64,000 bases of DNA from Mumia sp. ZJ1417 (lineage in GTDB: Bacteria; Actinomycetota; Actinomycetes; Propionibacteriales; Nocardioidaceae): positions 1,798,001 through 1,862,000 of the forward strand of contig NZ_CP059901.1 in assembly GCF_014127285.1 (NCBI RefSeq), written 5' to 3'. The translations under genes were made by a program, and so were the position numbers. The notes under the pieces are model-generated. The model had not been told where the DNA came from, searched no databases, and saw only the letters and a list, made by a program, of their open reading frames with translations. This document shows, piece by piece, positions 33,374 through 43,161 of the stretch (position 1 is its first letter; every line of letters starts with the position of its first letter).

Positions 33374-34114
33374 TCACACCGTCCGCGGGTCGAACCCGAA
33401 CGGCAGCTCGAGTCGATGGGCGCGCATGAAGTCCTCGTCGGCGAGCAGCTTCCGAGTGTCGCTGTCGGCGACCACGATCCCGTCGGTGAGCACGACGGAC
33501 CGTGGGCACAGCTCCAGGGCGTACGGGAGGTCGTGCGTCACCATCAGAACGGTGACCGACAGCGACCGCACGATGTCGGCGAGCTCGCGACGCGCCATCG
33601 GGTCGAGGTTCGAGGACGGTTCGTCCAGCACCAGGATCTCCGGCTCCATCGCCAGGACCGTGGCGACGGCCACCCGTCGCCGCTGCCCGAACGAGAGATG
33701 GTGCGGCGGGTGGTCGGCGTATGCGGCCATGCCGACCTGCTCCAACGCGTGCTGGACCCGACGTTCGAGGTCCTCGCCCCGTAGTCCGTGGTTGGCCGGG
33801 CCGAAGGCGACGTCGTCGCGGACGGTGGCGGAGAACAGCTGGTCGTCGGGATCCTGGAAGACGATGCCGACGCGCCGCCGGATCTCCCGGAAGTTCCGCT
33901 TCTCGACGGCCAGGCCCGAGACCGCGACCGTGCCGGCGCCGGGGAGCAGGATTCCGTTGAGGTGCAGAACGAGCGTGGTCTTGCCCGCGCCGTTTGGCCC
34001 CAGGAGGGCGACCCGCTCACCGGCATGGATGTGCAAGTCCACGCCGTACAGGACCTGGCTGCCGTCGGGGTAGGCGTAGGCCAGCCCCCGGACGTCGATC
34101 ACTGGGACGCTCAC
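33374..34114 (-). CDS. cbiO: Cobalt/nickel ECF transporter ATPase (CbiO)
   Basis: 246 residues. Walker A is LLGPNGAGKTTL near residue 35, the Q-loop is IVFQDPDDQLFSATVRDDVAFGP (the QDPDDQLF motif is characteristic of ECF-type ATPases), the signature is HLSFGQRRRVAVAT and Walker B is ILVLDEPSSNLD, with a switch histidine in VTHDLPY. It powers uptake with CbiQ and the substrate-binding CbiM. The start is GTG 34114, overlapping the cbiQ stop (GTGA). It is the last gene of the leftward cbiM-cbiN-cbiQ-cbiO operon. Confidence 0.93.
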   Translation of the reverse strand: MSVPVIDVRGLAYAYPDGSQVLYGVDLHIHAGERVALLGPNGAGKTTLVLHLNGILLPGAGTVAVSGLAVEKRNFREIRRRVGIVFQDPDDQLFSATVRDDVAFGPANHGLRGEDLERRVQHALEQVGMAAYADHPPHHLSFGQRRRVAVATVLAMEPEILVLDEPSSNLDPMARRELADIVRSLSVTVLMVTHDLPYALELCPRSVVLTDGIVVADSDTRKLLADEDFMRAHRLELPFGFDPRTV

Positions 34115-34782
34115 GACCCACCACCGTGCGGGTCGTGACCACGCGACAGCATCGCGAGGTGGACCCGTTCGCCGCGCTCGTACGAACGGATGAAGAGCGC
34201 CGAGGCGGTACGACCGAGCACCCCCCACTGGCGGAACGAAGAGGCGCGAAACCCCCGTGACTCGCGCGCGATGCGCATGCGGCGCATCTCGTCGGTGACG
34301 ACGTCGAGGTAACGAATCATGAAGGACATGATCTGGACCATCTCGTGAGGCAGTCGCAGCCGACCCAGGCCGGCAAGGAGGTGGTGCGGTTCGGTGGTCG
34401 CCGCGAGCGTCAGGCTCGCCACGACGCCGATCGTCGCCTTCATCAGCAACGACGCGGCCGCCTCGAGCCCGTGCTCACTCACTGTCAGGCCGAGGAACGT
34501 CGTCTGCGGTCCGGTCGCGATGAACGGCATGAGGACTGCGAACACGACGAATGGGACCTCCACGAGCATCCTTGGGAGCAGGAAGCCGAACGGCACGCGC
34601 GCCACGACGATCAGCGCGAGCAGGAGGGTGGCGTAGACCCCGAAGACGGGGTACGCCGACCCCGGAGTGGCGACGACGACGATCATGAACCCCAGCAGCG
34701 CAAGGACCTTGAGGTGTGCGGGGACGCGGTGGACCGGGGAGTCTCCCGAGAAGTACAACCTGTGTCCGTGCGCTGCGGCCAT
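34111..34782 (-). CDS. cbiQ: Cobalt/nickel ECF transporter transmembrane coupling protein (CbiQ)
   Basis: 223 residues with about five helices. The coupling motifs of EcfT/CbiQ are present: RIARESRGFRAS near residue 185 (A-R-G type coupling helix) and an earlier LRLPHEMVQIMSFMIRYLDVV block. The start is taken as ATG 34782, thirteen bases after the cbiN stop; a longer frame to 34839 would overlap cbiN. It joins CbiO to the substrate-specific CbiM/CbiN. Confidence 0.88.
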   Translation of the reverse strand: MAAAHGHRLYFSGDSPVHRVPAHLKVLALLGFMIVVVATPGSAYPVFGVYATLLLALIVVARVPFGFLLPRMLVEVPFVVFAVLMPFIATGPQTTFLGLTVSEHGLEAAASLLMKATIGVVASLTLAATTEPHHLLAGLGRLRLPHEMVQIMSFMIRYLDVVTDEMRRMRIARESRGFRASSFRQWGVLGRTASALFIRSYERGERVHLAMLSRGHDPHGGGS

Positions 34783-34795
34783 CTCGAGGCGGGTC

Positions 34796-35119
34796 TCAGG
34801 CGGAGTGATGGCTGCGGCGTCGCGCGACCAGGGCGACACCCCCGGCGATCACCAGGACCAGGACGGTACCGGTGACGCCGGCGACCGCGCCGGAGAGTCG
34901 GGGGTCGTCGACGCCCTTGGTCGAGTAGTCCTCCATCGGGCTGCCGGCTGAGGACTTGTGCTCCTTCGCTGTGTCGAACCCCTTGTCGGTGGCGACGTAC
35001 TCGAGCCCGTCCGGGCGGCTCGAGGCGTAGTAGCTGACGAAACCGGCGAGCACGAGTGCGATCAGCAGACCGACGAGGACGACGGCGGGGGTCGAGACCG
35101 ACTTCCGGTGTGACCTCAT
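34796..35119 (-). CDS. cbiN: PDGLE-domain protein (CbiN-like component)
   Basis: 107 residues: a positively charged start MRSHRKSVS, a first membrane helix ([20 protein letters not shown]), an outer loop with the diagnostic [14 protein letters not shown], and a second helix ([18 protein letters not shown]). This topology of two helices with a PDGLE loop is that of CbiN/NikN-type small subunits. The ATG overlaps the cbiM stop (ATGA). Confidence 0.88.
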   Translation of the reverse strand: MRSHRKSVSTPAVVLVGLLIALVLAGFVSYYASSRPDGLEYVATDKGFDTAKEHKSSAGSPMEDYSTKGVDDPRLSGAVAGVTGTVLVLVIAGGVALVARRRSHHSA

Positions 35120-35811
35120 GCCGCCGACCCGCTCGGATGGCGCAGCTCGAGGGTCCGCGTCTCCATGGCAGGGCGTGCGCCGTACACGAGGTCGGGGCGC
35201 ACCGCGAGCACGGTGCTGACGACGAGCCCGGTGATGAATGCCTCGCCCACCCCGATCAGGCTGTGCCAGCCGACCATCGCGGTGGCGAGAGATCCCAGCG
35301 GGATCGGCGCCTCGCCGCCGATGGCGTAGAGGCCGGTGAACGCGAGAGAGGCGACTGGGACCGAGACCAGCGCGGCGAGCGCCGCAGCCGGGGCGACCGA
35401 GGTCAGCCGGTTCGGCAGCACGGCCCGGAGCAGCAGGAAGACGAGCCATCCGACCCCCACGCCGACGAGCGCCATCAGCGTGATGTTGGTGCCGAGGGCC
35501 GTGATGCCCCCGTCGGCGAAGAGGAGGCACTGGACCAGCAGAACCGTGCTGATGCACAGCACCGCGGTCCAGGGCCCGACCAGGACGGCCGCGAGAACAC
35601 CGCCGAGGAGGTGCCCGCTCGTACCGGCGCCGACCGGGAAGTTGATCATCTGTGTCGCGAACACGAATGCCGACACCAGTCCCGCCATCGGGGCAGTCCG
35701 TTCGTCCAGCTCACGGCGCGCGCCCCGGAGGGCGAGGCCGACGCCGACGACGGCGACGACACCCGTGGCAACCGAGGTCGGCGCGTCCAGAAAGCCGTCG
35801 GGTACGTGCAT
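35116..35811 (-). CDS. cbiM: Cobalt/nickel ECF substrate-binding protein (CbiM)
   Basis: 231 residues. The N-terminus [17 protein letters not shown] carries the metal-binding Met-His pair invariant in CbiM/Nik[34 protein letters not shown] is the central conserved block (the histidine in TSGHLLGG also binds metal), and [15 protein letters not shown] is the late motif. Seven-helix core. The start is ATG 35811, first gene of the operon. No cobalamin or NiCo riboswitch is recognisable in the 120 bases before the divergent regulator. Co versus Ni specificity cannot be read from sequence. Confidence 0.92.
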   Translation of the reverse strand: MHVPDGFLDAPTSVATGVVAVVGVGLALRGARRELDERTAPMAGLVSAFVFATQMINFPVGAGTSGHLLGGVLAAVLVGPWTAVLCISTVLLVQCLLFADGGITALGTNITLMALVGVGVGWLVFLLLRAVLPNRLTSVAPAAALAALVSVPVASLAFTGLYAIGGEAPIPLGSLATAMVGWHSLIGVGEAFITGLVVSTVLAVRPDLVYGARPAMETRTLELRHPSGSAA

Positions 35812-35931
35812 CTGTCGACTGTACGGCGAGGGGTCCGGCCGGGCCATCCGACACGAAACGGCCCTCGTGCAGGTGCCGTGGCATTCGTCAACGGAGCACC
35901 ACGGTGCCCTGCGCGGTCGTACGCTGAGCAC

Positions 35932-37503
35932 GTGCCGGACTGGCCTGCAGAGTACGAGACGTTGCGCGACGCCGACCGCGAGCACGATCTGCCGGCCGAG
36001 GACCTCGAGCGCCTCGCGGTCGCTGCCTTCATGCTCGGCCGCGACGACGAGGTCGTGCCGTTGCGCGAGCGTGCCCTGCACGACTACGTCGCGGGCGGAC
36101 GCCGTGCGGACGCCGTCGTGTGCGGGTTCTGGATCGGGTGGCACCTGATGATGCGCGGCGACATCGCGCAGGCGCAGGGATGGACGGCGCGATTGCGGCG
36201 GCTCGCGGACGACAACGACCCGCGGGTGCAGGGCATGCTGGCGCAGCAGGCCGCGGTGGCACGCATGTGGGGCGGAGACCCCGCCGGCGCGCTCCCGGAC
36301 TTCGAGCGCTCGGTCGAGATCGCGGCGCGTGAACGCGAGACCGACGTCCTGGTGCTCGCGCTGCTCGGACGTGGGCGGTGCCTGCACCTGCTCGGCCGCG
36401 ACGCGGAGTGCACGGCCGTGATGGACGAGGCGATGACCTACGTCTCCGCGGGCCGGGTCCAGCCTCAGGTCGCCGGCCTGCTGTACTGCGCGGTCATCGA
36501 CATGTGCATGGGCCACTTCGACCTCGCGCGTGCGCAGGAGTGGACGCGCGCCCTGACCGCGTGGGTCGACGAGCACCGCGGTGCCGTCGCCTACCGCGGG
36601 ACCTGTCTCGTCCACCGTGCGGAGATCCTTCAGCTGCGGGGCAACTGGAGCGAGGCCGCCGAGCGAGCCGACGAGGCGTGCGTGCTCCTCGACGTACGGC
36701 CGGAGCCGGCCGTGGCCGCGGCCCACTACCGCGTGGGCGAGCTCGCGCGACTGCGCGGACGCCTGGCCGACGCGGAGGCGGCGTACCAGCGCGCGTCGGA
36801 GCTCGGCCTCGAGGTCCAACCCGGACTTGCGCTCCTGCGGCTGGCCCAGGGGAGGCCCGATGTGGCGCTGGCCGGCCTCGATCGCGTGCTCGGGGAAGAA
36901 TCTGACGATCCCCGTGCACGTCCGCTGCAGCTCGCGGCACGGGTCGAGATCTGCCTCGCTATGGCCGACGTCGGAGCGGCCGAGGACGCCGCCGTCTCGC
37001 TCGCATCGATGGGCGGACCCGACGCTCCGCCGTTCCTGCGGGCGCTCGTCGAGCACGCGAGCGGCGCCGTCCTCCTCGCTCGTGGGGACGCGCGAGCAGC
37101 GTTGCCGAGACTGCGACGGGCCTGGACGCTCTGGCGCGACGTCGATGCGCCGTACGAGGCGGCACGGGCACGCAGCCTCGTCGCGCGGGCCTGCGACGCT
37201 CTGGGGGACACCGACGCCGCCGTGATGGAGGCCGACGCCGCACGCGCGGCGCTCGACCGGCTGGGAGCCGTGGGGACCCCCTTCGGCGTCGCAGGCGACG
37301 CCGCGGCGTCCGGCCCCCTCTCCCCGCGTGAGCTGGAGGTGCTCCGGTTGGTCGCGACCGGTGCGACGAACCGTGCCATCGCGGCCGAGCTCGTCCTCTC
37401 GGAGAAGACCGTCGCGCGGCACCTGAGCAACATCTTCGGCAAGCTCGCACTCCCGAACCGTGCCGCCGCGACCGCGTACGCCTTCGAGCACCGCCTCGTC
37501 TGA
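35932..37503 (+). CDS. TPR-LuxR transcriptional regulator (second paralogue)
   Basis: 523 residues from GTG 35932; the frame is open far upstream but that part only shadows cbiM. N-terminal TPR-like helices (for example [58 protein letters not shown]) resemble the first paralogue closely, including the QPGLALL.LAQG segment. The C-terminal LuxR HTH is [43 protein letters not shown], and both proteins end AYAFEHRLV. It is divergent to cbiM (120 bases) and 110 bases upstream of the flavin oxidoreductase, so it may control either. Confidence 0.87.
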   Translation: MPDWPAEYETLRDADREHDLPAEDLERLAVAAFMLGRDDEVVPLRERALHDYVAGGRRADAVVCGFWIGWHLMMRGDIAQAQGWTARLRRLADDNDPRVQGMLAQQAAVARMWGGDPAGALPDFERSVEIAARERETDVLVLALLGRGRCLHLLGRDAECTAVMDEAMTYVSAGRVQPQVAGLLYCAVIDMCMGHFDLARAQEWTRALTAWVDEHRGAVAYRGTCLVHRAEILQLRGNWSEAAERADEACVLLDVRPEPAVAAAHYRVGELARLRGRLADAEAAYQRASELGLEVQPGLALLRLAQGRPDVALAGLDRVLGEESDDPRARPLQLAARVEICLAMADVGAAEDAAVSLASMGGPDAPPFLRALVEHASGAVLLARGDARAALPRLRRAWTLWRDVDAPYEAARARSLVARACDALGDTDAAVMEADAARAALDRLGAVGTPFGVAGDAAASGPLSPRELEVLRLVATGATNRAIAAELVLSEKTVARHLSNIFGKLALPNRAAATAYAFEHRLV

Positions 37504-37613
37504 GCACCTCGTGGGCAGAACTACCCATGTGCCCGGCGTCGGATTGGTGCGTCCGACGGAAGCGGCGCCGCTCCTTGCGCTCCTAGCGTCGAACCCGACG
37601 ACGAGGGGGAGCC

Positions 37614-38765
37614 ATGAGCACGCAGGGAACCGAGACGCAGGGCAGCGAACAGAAGGTTGGCACGGTCGTGATCGGTGCCGGTCAGGCCGGGCTGGTGATG
37701 GGATACCGCCTCCAGTGCGCCGACGAGGACTTCGTGGTCCTGGAGGCGGCGCCTCGGGTCGGCGACTCGTGGCGCCGCCGGTACGACTCGCTGCGGCTCT
37801 TCAGCCTGCCGCGGTATGCGAGCCTGCCGGGCTGGCGGATCCCCGCGCGGGGGTTCCCGACGCGCGACGAGATGGCCGACTATCTGGAGGCGTACGCGCG
37901 CCGTTTCGAGATCCCGGTCAGGACCGGCGAGCCGGTCCGCCGGGTGACCCGCGAGGGGGAGGGGTTCCGGGTGGAGACGGACGCGGGGCCTTACCTCGCC
38001 GACAAGGTCGTCGTCACCACCGGCGCGCACGCGGTTCCGATCGTCCCCGCGCTCGCGGCGGACCTCGATCCCGCCGTCCGGCAGATCCACTCGCTCGACT
38101 ACCGCGGACCGGTCCAGCTCGCGCCCGGCGGCGTCCTGGTGGTCGGTGCCGGCAACTCCGGGACTGACGTCGCGCTCGAGGCCGCGGACGCCGGGCATCG
38201 GACCTGGCTCGCCGGACGGCACCCCGGTCAGGTCCCCTTCGACATCGACGGCGTCGCCGGCCGCGTGATGACGCCGATCGTGATGTTCGTGTTTCGGCGC
38301 GTGCTCACGCGGCGCACGCCGATGGGGCGACGCTTCATGGCGAAGGCCGAGGGCCACGGCGTGATGCTCGTCCGCAACAAGCTGGCCGATCTCGAGGACG
38401 CTGGGGTCGTCCAGATCGACAGGATCGAGTCGGTCGTGGGTGGCCGGGCGGTCTCGTGCGACGACGAGGCGCCCGACGTGTCGACGGTCGTCTGGTGCAC
38501 CGGGTCGCGTCCGGACCACCGGTTCCTGGACGTGCCCGGTGCCTTCGGCGACGACGGCGAGGCCCTCCACGACCGCGGCGTCTCGTCGGTGCCCGGCCTG
38601 TCCTTCCTCGGGCTCGAGCTCCAGTACGCGGTCTCCTCGGCGATGATCCAGGGCGTCGACCGCGACGCCCGCCATCTCCTCCGCAGGATGCGTGCCGCGC
38701 AGCCCGCGCGCCGCGATTCGCGGGACGTCGCACCCGAGCCGGTTGCTCCGGTGACGGGGGCGTGA
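37614..38765 (+). CDS. FAD/NAD(P)-dependent monooxygenase-like oxidoreductase
   Basis: 383 residues of the CzcO/flavin-monooxygenase-like group. The FAD dinucleotide fold is VVIGAGQAGLVMGYRL near residue 18, a DSWRRRYDSLRLFSLPRY segment follows, and the NADPH fold is VLVVGAGNSGTDVALEAADAG near residue 180. VVWCTGSRPDH is the third FAD contact. Substrates of this group include amines, ketones and sulfides. It lies directly downstream of a TPR-LuxR regulator, an arrangement often seen in actinobacteria, so regulation by that protein is likely (inference). Confidence 0.88.
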   Translation: MSTQGTETQGSEQKVGTVVIGAGQAGLVMGYRLQCADEDFVVLEAAPRVGDSWRRRYDSLRLFSLPRYASLPGWRIPARGFPTRDEMADYLEAYARRFEIPVRTGEPVRRVTREGEGFRVETDAGPYLADKVVVTTGAHAVPIVPALAADLDPAVRQIHSLDYRGPVQLAPGGVLVVGAGNSGTDVALEAADAGHRTWLAGRHPGQVPFDIDGVAGRVMTPIVMFVFRRVLTRRTPMGRRFMAKAEGHGVMLVRNKLADLEDAGVVQIDRIESVVGGRAVSCDDEAPDVSTVVWCTGSRPDHRFLDVPGAFGDDGEALHDRGVSSVPGLSFLGLELQYAVSSAMIQGVDRDARHLLRRMRAAQPARRDSRDVAPEPVAPVTGA

Positions 38766-38792
38766 CGCTCGGCGCCATCTCTGTCGCGGCGC

Positions 38793-38984
38793 TTGCGACG
38801 CCGTGGATACGTGGAACCTGACCGCGCTCGTCGTGACTCCTGGGCCTTGGTCACCCTGCTCCTCGGCATCGGCGTCGGCATCGGTGTCGACCTCGTCTTC
38901 CGTGACGACGTCAACCTCCTCGCGCCCCTCGGTCGCGTCTACATCAATCTCCTTCTGGCTGGCTGGCTGGCTGGTTGGCGCTGA
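38793..38984 (+). pseudogene. N-terminal remnant of a dicarboxylate/cation symporter-like protein
   Basis: The frame gives ALVTLLLGIGVGIGVDLVF and DVNLLAPLGRVYINLLLAGW, matching helix 1 and the following LLxPLGxxxINLLK segment of DAACS (GltP-type) symporters. It then ends in a ctgg-repeat (38955-38976) and a stop, about 350 residues short. Neighbouring sequence before thrS shows no continuation. It is probably the residue of a deletion. Confidence 0.4.
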
Positions 38985-39057
38985 ATCGGGTGCGCGGCGT
39001 GACGGCCGGGGCGGATAGCATCGAGCCAACCCGTCTCGAACGTCCCGAAGGAGCACC

Positions 39058-41055
39058 GTGTCCGAGCTCAACGTCACCGTCGTCGGTCCCGCGCGTCGAC
39101 AGGACCGCGCCTTGGCGACGGGTACGAAGGCGTGGGAGCTCTTCGCCGAGGATCCCGACGTCATCGCCGTGAAGGTCGACGGAGCCCTCAAGGACCTCTC
39201 GTACGACCTCGAGCCCGGCGACACGATCGAGCCCGTCGCCATCTCCAGCAAGGACGGTCGCGACATCCTGCGCCACTCGACGGCGCACGTGATGGCGCAG
39301 GCGGTCCAGGACCTGTTCCCCGCGGCCAAGCTCGGCATCGGCCCGCCAGTCGAAGACGGCTTCTACTACGACTTCGACGTCGAGACGCCGTTCACCCCTG
39401 AGGACCTCGAGAAGATCGAGTCCCGGATGCGCAAGATCGTCAAGGAGAACCAGCGGTTCTCGCGTCGCCCGATCGACGACGACGAGGCGCGCGTCGAGCT
39501 CGCGGACGAGCCGTACAAGCTCGAGCTGATCGGCCTCAAGAGCACCGCCGGCGACGGCGACCTGGAGGGTGCGGCCGAGGGCGCGAGCGTCGAGGTCGGC
39601 TCCGGCGGGCTCACGATGTACGACAACCTCAACCGCAAGGGCGAGGTCGCCTGGACCGACCTATGTCGCGGCCCGCACCTGCCGACGACCAAGCGCATCC
39701 CGGCATTCACGCTGATGCGCAGCGCCGCCGCGTACTGGCGGGGCAGCGAGAAGAACAAGCAGCTCCAGCGCATCTACGGCACCGCCTGGGAGAGCAAGGA
39801 GGCGCTCGCCGAGCACCTCCACCGCATCGAGGAGGCGCAGCGTCGCGACCACCGCAGGCTCGGCAACGAGCTCGACCTCTACTCGTTCCCCGACCTCATC
39901 GGCCCGGGGCTGCCGGTCTTCCACCCCAAGGGTGGCGTGATCAAGCGCGAGATGGAGGACTACGTCCGCCGGCGCCACATCGAGGAGGGTTTCTCCTACG
40001 TCGGCACCCCGCACATCGCCAAGGAGGACCTCTACTTCACGTCGGGCCACCTGCCGTACTACGGCGAGGGCATGTTCCCCCCGATGGACGTCGACGGTCA
40101 GAACTACCGCCTCAAGGCGATGAACTGCCCGATGCACAACCTCATCTACTCCTCGCGAGGCCGCTCGTACCGTGAGCTGCCCCTGCGCCTCTTCGAGTTC
40201 GGCACGGTCTACCGCGACGAGAAGTCGGGCGTCCTGCAGGGCCTGACCCGTGTGCGCATGATCAGTCAGGACGACTCCCACTCGTACGTCACCGAGGAGG
40301 GGGCCGCCGACGAGGTCCGCCACCTGCTCGACTTCATCCTCGGACTGCTGCGCGACTTCGGGCTCGACGACTACTACATCGAGCTGTCGACGCGCGACGA
40401 CCAGAACCTCGAGAAGTTCATCGGCTCCGACGAGGAGTGGGAGGTCGCGACCAAGGTCCTCCACGACGTCGCGGTCGCCAGCGGTCTCGAGCTGGTGCCC
40501 GACCCGGGTGGTGCCGCCTTCTACGGCCCCAAGATCTCCGTCCAGACCCGCGACGCCATCGGCCGGACGTGGCAGATGTCGACGATCCAGTACGACTTCA
40601 ACCAGCCGAAGCGCTTCGGCCTGGAGTACACCGCGGCGGACGGCTCCCGCAAGCAGCCGGTGATGATCCACTCGGCGAAGTTCGGGTCGATCGAGCGGTT
40701 CCTCGGCGTGCTCGTCGAGCACTACGCGGGCGCCTTCCCTCCGTGGCTGGCACCCGTCCAGGTCGTCGCGATCCCGATCGCGGAGCGCCACGTCGACTAC
40801 CTGTACGAGGTCGCTGCGCGCCTGAAGGCGCACGGGATCCGGGTGGAGGTCGACGAGTCTGACGAGCGGATGCAGAAGAAGATCCGTACCGCCCAGACCC
40901 AGAAGGTCCCGTTCATGCTGATCGCGGGCGACGACGACGTCGAGGCCGGTGCCGTCTCCTTCCGCTACCGCAGCGGCGACCAGGACAACGGCGTGGACGT
41001 GGACGACGCGGTCGCACGGATCGTCCAGGCGGTCACCGACCGGGTTCAGGTATGA
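39058..41055 (+). CDS. thrS: Threonyl-tRNA synthetase
   Basis: 665 residues in the full bacterial arrangement. An N-terminal TGS domain (about 1-65) is followed by the editing domain with [11 protein letters not shown] near residue 78 and the CRGPHLPTT segment near 203. The class II core has MNCPMHNLI near 358 (zinc cysteine), [22 protein letters not shown] (motif 2) and [16 protein letters not shown] (motif 3). The anticodon-binding domain starts at [17 protein letters not shown]. The start is GTG 39058. It leads a coupled operon: the stop overlaps the HIT gene by four bases. Confidence 0.97.
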   Translation: MSELNVTVVGPARRQDRALATGTKAWELFAEDPDVIAVKVDGALKDLSYDLEPGDTIEPVAISSKDGRDILRHSTAHVMAQAVQDLFPAAKLGIGPPVEDGFYYDFDVETPFTPEDLEKIESRMRKIVKENQRFSRRPIDDDEARVELADEPYKLELIGLKSTAGDGDLEGAAEGASVEVGSGGLTMYDNLNRKGEVAWTDLCRGPHLPTTKRIPAFTLMRSAAAYWRGSEKNKQLQRIYGTAWESKEALAEHLHRIEEAQRRDHRRLGNELDLYSFPDLIGPGLPVFHPKGGVIKREMEDYVRRRHIEEGFSYVGTPHIAKEDLYFTSGHLPYYGEGMFPPMDVDGQNYRLKAMNCPMHNLIYSSRGRSYRELPLRLFEFGTVYRDEKSGVLQGLTRVRMISQDDSHSYVTEEGAADEVRHLLDFILGLLRDFGLDDYYIELSTRDDQNLEKFIGSDEEWEVATKVLHDVAVASGLELVPDPGGAAFYGPKISVQTRDAIGRTWQMSTIQYDFNQPKRFGLEYTAADGSRKQPVMIHSAKFGSIERFLGVLVEHYAGAFPPWLAPVQVVAIPIAERHVDYLYEVAARLKAHGIRVEVDESDERMQKKIRTAQTQKVPFMLIAGDDDVEAGAVSFRYRSGDQDNGVDVDDAVARIVQAVTDRVQV

Positions 41056-41594
41056 CCTCGGAGGTCGGGGCGGGTGATCCGTGGGGCCGTCCCGATGCGG
41101 GATTCGAGGGGTTCGACCGTCTGTGGACCCCTCACCGGATGGCGTACATCACCGATGAGGGTCCGCGCGAGGAGGGCTGCCCGTTCTGCCGGATGCAGGA
41201 GCGCGCCGACGACGAGACGCTGATCGTCGCGCGGGGAGCGCACGTGTACGCGGTGCTCAACCTGCACCCGTACAACCCGGGCCACCTCATGGTCGTCACC
41301 AACCGGCACGTGGGCGAGCTCGAGGAGCTCTCCGACGACGAGGCGCACGAGCTGACCGCGATGACCCAGCAGGCCGTGCGGGTCCTCAAGCGGGTGAGCG
41401 GGCCGGCGGCGTTCAACGTCGGTCTCAACCTCGGCGCGGTCGCCGGCGGGTCGTTGTCGCAACACCTCCACCAGCACGTCGTGCCGCGATGGATGGGCGA
41501 CTCCAACTACATCACCGTCACGGGACACACCAAGGTGCTGCCGCAGCTGCTCGCCGAGACCCGTGACCTGCTCGTGAAGGCGTGGGACGCCTGA
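41052..41594 (+). CDS. HIT-family nucleotide hydrolase/phosphorylase
   Basis: 180 residues. The histidine triad [10 protein letters not shown] lies near residue 138, preceded by the CPFC pair (GCPFCRM) and [19 protein letters not shown]. In actinobacteria this gene regularly lies between thrS and pgsA; the Mycobacterium homologue is described as an AP4A phosphorylase-type HIT protein. Overlaps on both sides (ATGA with thrS, TGATG with pgsA) show coupled translation. Confidence 0.92.
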   Translation: MTSEVGAGDPWGRPDAGFEGFDRLWTPHRMAYITDEGPREEGCPFCRMQERADDETLIVARGAHVYAVLNLHPYNPGHLMVVTNRHVGELEELSDDEAHELTAMTQQAVRVLKRVSGPAAFNVGLNLGAVAGGSLSQHLHQHVVPRWMGDSNYITVTGHTKVLPQLLAETRDLLVKAWDA

Positions 41595-42202
41595 TGCTCG
41601 AACGCTTCCGGGCGACCTGGGCCAAGATCATGAGCCCGATCGCCGACCTGTTCCTCAAGCTGGGCATCAGCCCCGACGTCGTGACGTTCGTCGGCACGCT
41701 GGGCGTCACGGCCGGTGCGCTGTGGTTCTTCCCGCGAGGCGAGTTCTTCGTCGGTGTCCTCGTCGTGACCGCCTTCGTCTTCTCCGACATGGTCGACGGC
41801 CTGATGGCCCGCAAGTCGGGTCGCTCGAGCGCATGGGGCGCGTTCCTCGACTCGACGCTCGACCGGATCGGCGATGCGGCGATCTTCGGCGGCCTGGTCC
41901 TCTGGTACGCCGGTGACGGCAACGACCTCCTGATGACGAGCGTCGCGCTGTGGTGCCTCGTCGGAGGCCAGCTCACCTCGTACGCGCGAGCGCGCGCCGA
42001 GGCGCTCGGCATGGAGGCCAAGGGCGGGATCGCCGAGCGGTCCGACCGACTGGTCGCGGTGCTCGCGATGACCGGTCTCTCGGGTCTGTTCGACCTTCCC
42101 GTGCTGAGGACGATCGTGCTGTGGACTCTCGCGGTGGCGAGCACCATCACCGTCGTGCAACGGATCCTCATGGTTCGCAGACAGGCGCTGGCGCAGGCAT
42201 GA
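41594..42202 (+). CDS. pgsA: Phosphatidylinositol phosphate synthase (CDP-alcohol phosphatidyltransferase)
   Basis: 202 residues, six helices. The complete CDP-alcohol phosphotransferase motif is DMVDGLMARKSGRSSAWGAF followed by LDSTLDR near residues 72-97 (D-x2-D-G-x2-A-R-x8-G-x3-D-x3-D). By position between the HIT gene and patA-pimA it corresponds to the mycobacterial PI-phosphate synthase that joins CDP-diacylglycerol and inositol-3-phosphate. The start ATG shares a base with the HIT stop. Confidence 0.92.
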   Translation: MLERFRATWAKIMSPIADLFLKLGISPDVVTFVGTLGVTAGALWFFPRGEFFVGVLVVTAFVFSDMVDGLMARKSGRSSAWGAFLDSTLDRIGDAAIFGGLVLWYAGDGNDLLMTSVALWCLVGGQLTSYARARAEALGMEAKGGIAERSDRLVAVLAMTGLSGLFDLPVLRTIVLWTLAVASTITVVQRILMVRRQALAQA

Positions 42203-43161
42203 TCCGACCCACCCAGGCCGCAAGGACGGCGGTCGCGAGGACCCGCACCCACGTCGAGGCGGCGGCGTACCGGGCTGGGTGGAACCTCGCCGTGCACGTC
42301 CCGCAGCCCGTGGTCGACCGAGCGCTGCGGGTGACTGCCGACCAGCTGTACGGCCGTGGCGGCAGCGGCATCGAGCGCCTCCGCTCGAACCTTGCGCGCG
42401 CGGTGCCGGACGCCGATGCGGCCACGCTCGACGCGGTGACGCGCGACGCCATGCGGTCTTACCTGCGCTATTGGGGCGAGGTGTTCCGCCTGCCGCGCTT
42501 CACCGGCGACGTCGCGGCCGTCGACGACGCGATCGTGGTCGACCATGCCGAGCGTGTGTACGCGTTGCGCGACGCGGGGCGCGGGATGATCGCGGCGCTG
42601 CCGCACATGGGCAACTGGGACCTCATGGGGGCGTGGGCGTGCACCCACGAGGTCCCGCTGATGACGGTGATGGAGCGGCTCAAGCCCGAGCGCCTGTACG
42701 ACGAGTTCGTGGCGTTCCGTGAGCGCATCGGCATGACCGTGCTCCCGCTGACCGGTGGCCCGCCAACGATGCCGCAGCTCGCTGAGCACCTGCGGGCGGG
42801 CGGGTTCGTATGCCTGCTCGCCGACCGCGACATGTCGCGCAGCGGGATCCCCGTCGACCTGCTCGGCGAGAAGGCGCGGATGCCGGTGGGCCCCGCCCTC
42901 CTCGCGCAGCAGACGGGTGCGACGCTGTTCGTGGCGACCTCGCGCTACGACGACGACGCGGGCCGGCTGCGCATGACCGTGCACGAGCCGATCGAGACGC
43001 GGTCGGGCGAGGACGGCCTGGTGGCGATGACGCAGGACGTCGCCGACGTCTTCACCACCGACATCCGGCGCAGTCCCGCCGACTGGCACATGCTGCAGCG
43101 CGTCTTCGAGGTGGACCGGCGCGACGACGGAGGGCGGCCGGGCAAGGGGGGAGCACGATGA
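42199..43161 (+). CDS. patA: Phosphatidylinositol mannoside acyltransferase (PatA/HtrB-like)
   Basis: 320 residues of the LpxL/HtrB acyltransferase family. The catalytic H-x4-D is in LPHMGNWDLMGAWA near residue 134, with the downstream CLLADRDMSRSGIPVDLLG motif near 215 and PVGPALLAQQTGATLF. In actinobacteria this gene between pgsA and pimA acylates the mannose of PIMs. ATGA overlaps join it to both neighbours. Confidence 0.92.
   Translation: MIRPTQAARTAVARTRTHVEAAAYRAGWNLAVHVPQPVVDRALRVTADQLYGRGGSGIERLRSNLARAVPDADAATLDAVTRDAMRSYLRYWGEVFRLPRFTGDVAAVDDAIVVDHAERVYALRDAGRGMIAALPHMGNWDLMGAWACTHEVPLMTVMERLKPERLYDEFVAFRERIGMTVLPLTGGPPTMPQLAEHLRAGGFVCLLADRDMSRSGIPVDLLGEKARMPVGPALLAQQTGATLFVATSRYDDDAGRLRMTVHEPIETRSGEDGLVAMTQDVADVFTTDIRRSPADWHMLQRVFEVDRRDDGGRPGKGGAR

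Noticed and set aside
35812-35931. Cobalamin or NiCo riboswitch upstream of cbiM
   Set aside because: Only 120 bases separate cbiM from the divergent regulator, and no B12-box-like or four-way-junction pattern could be found by eye. A covariance-model search would settle it.
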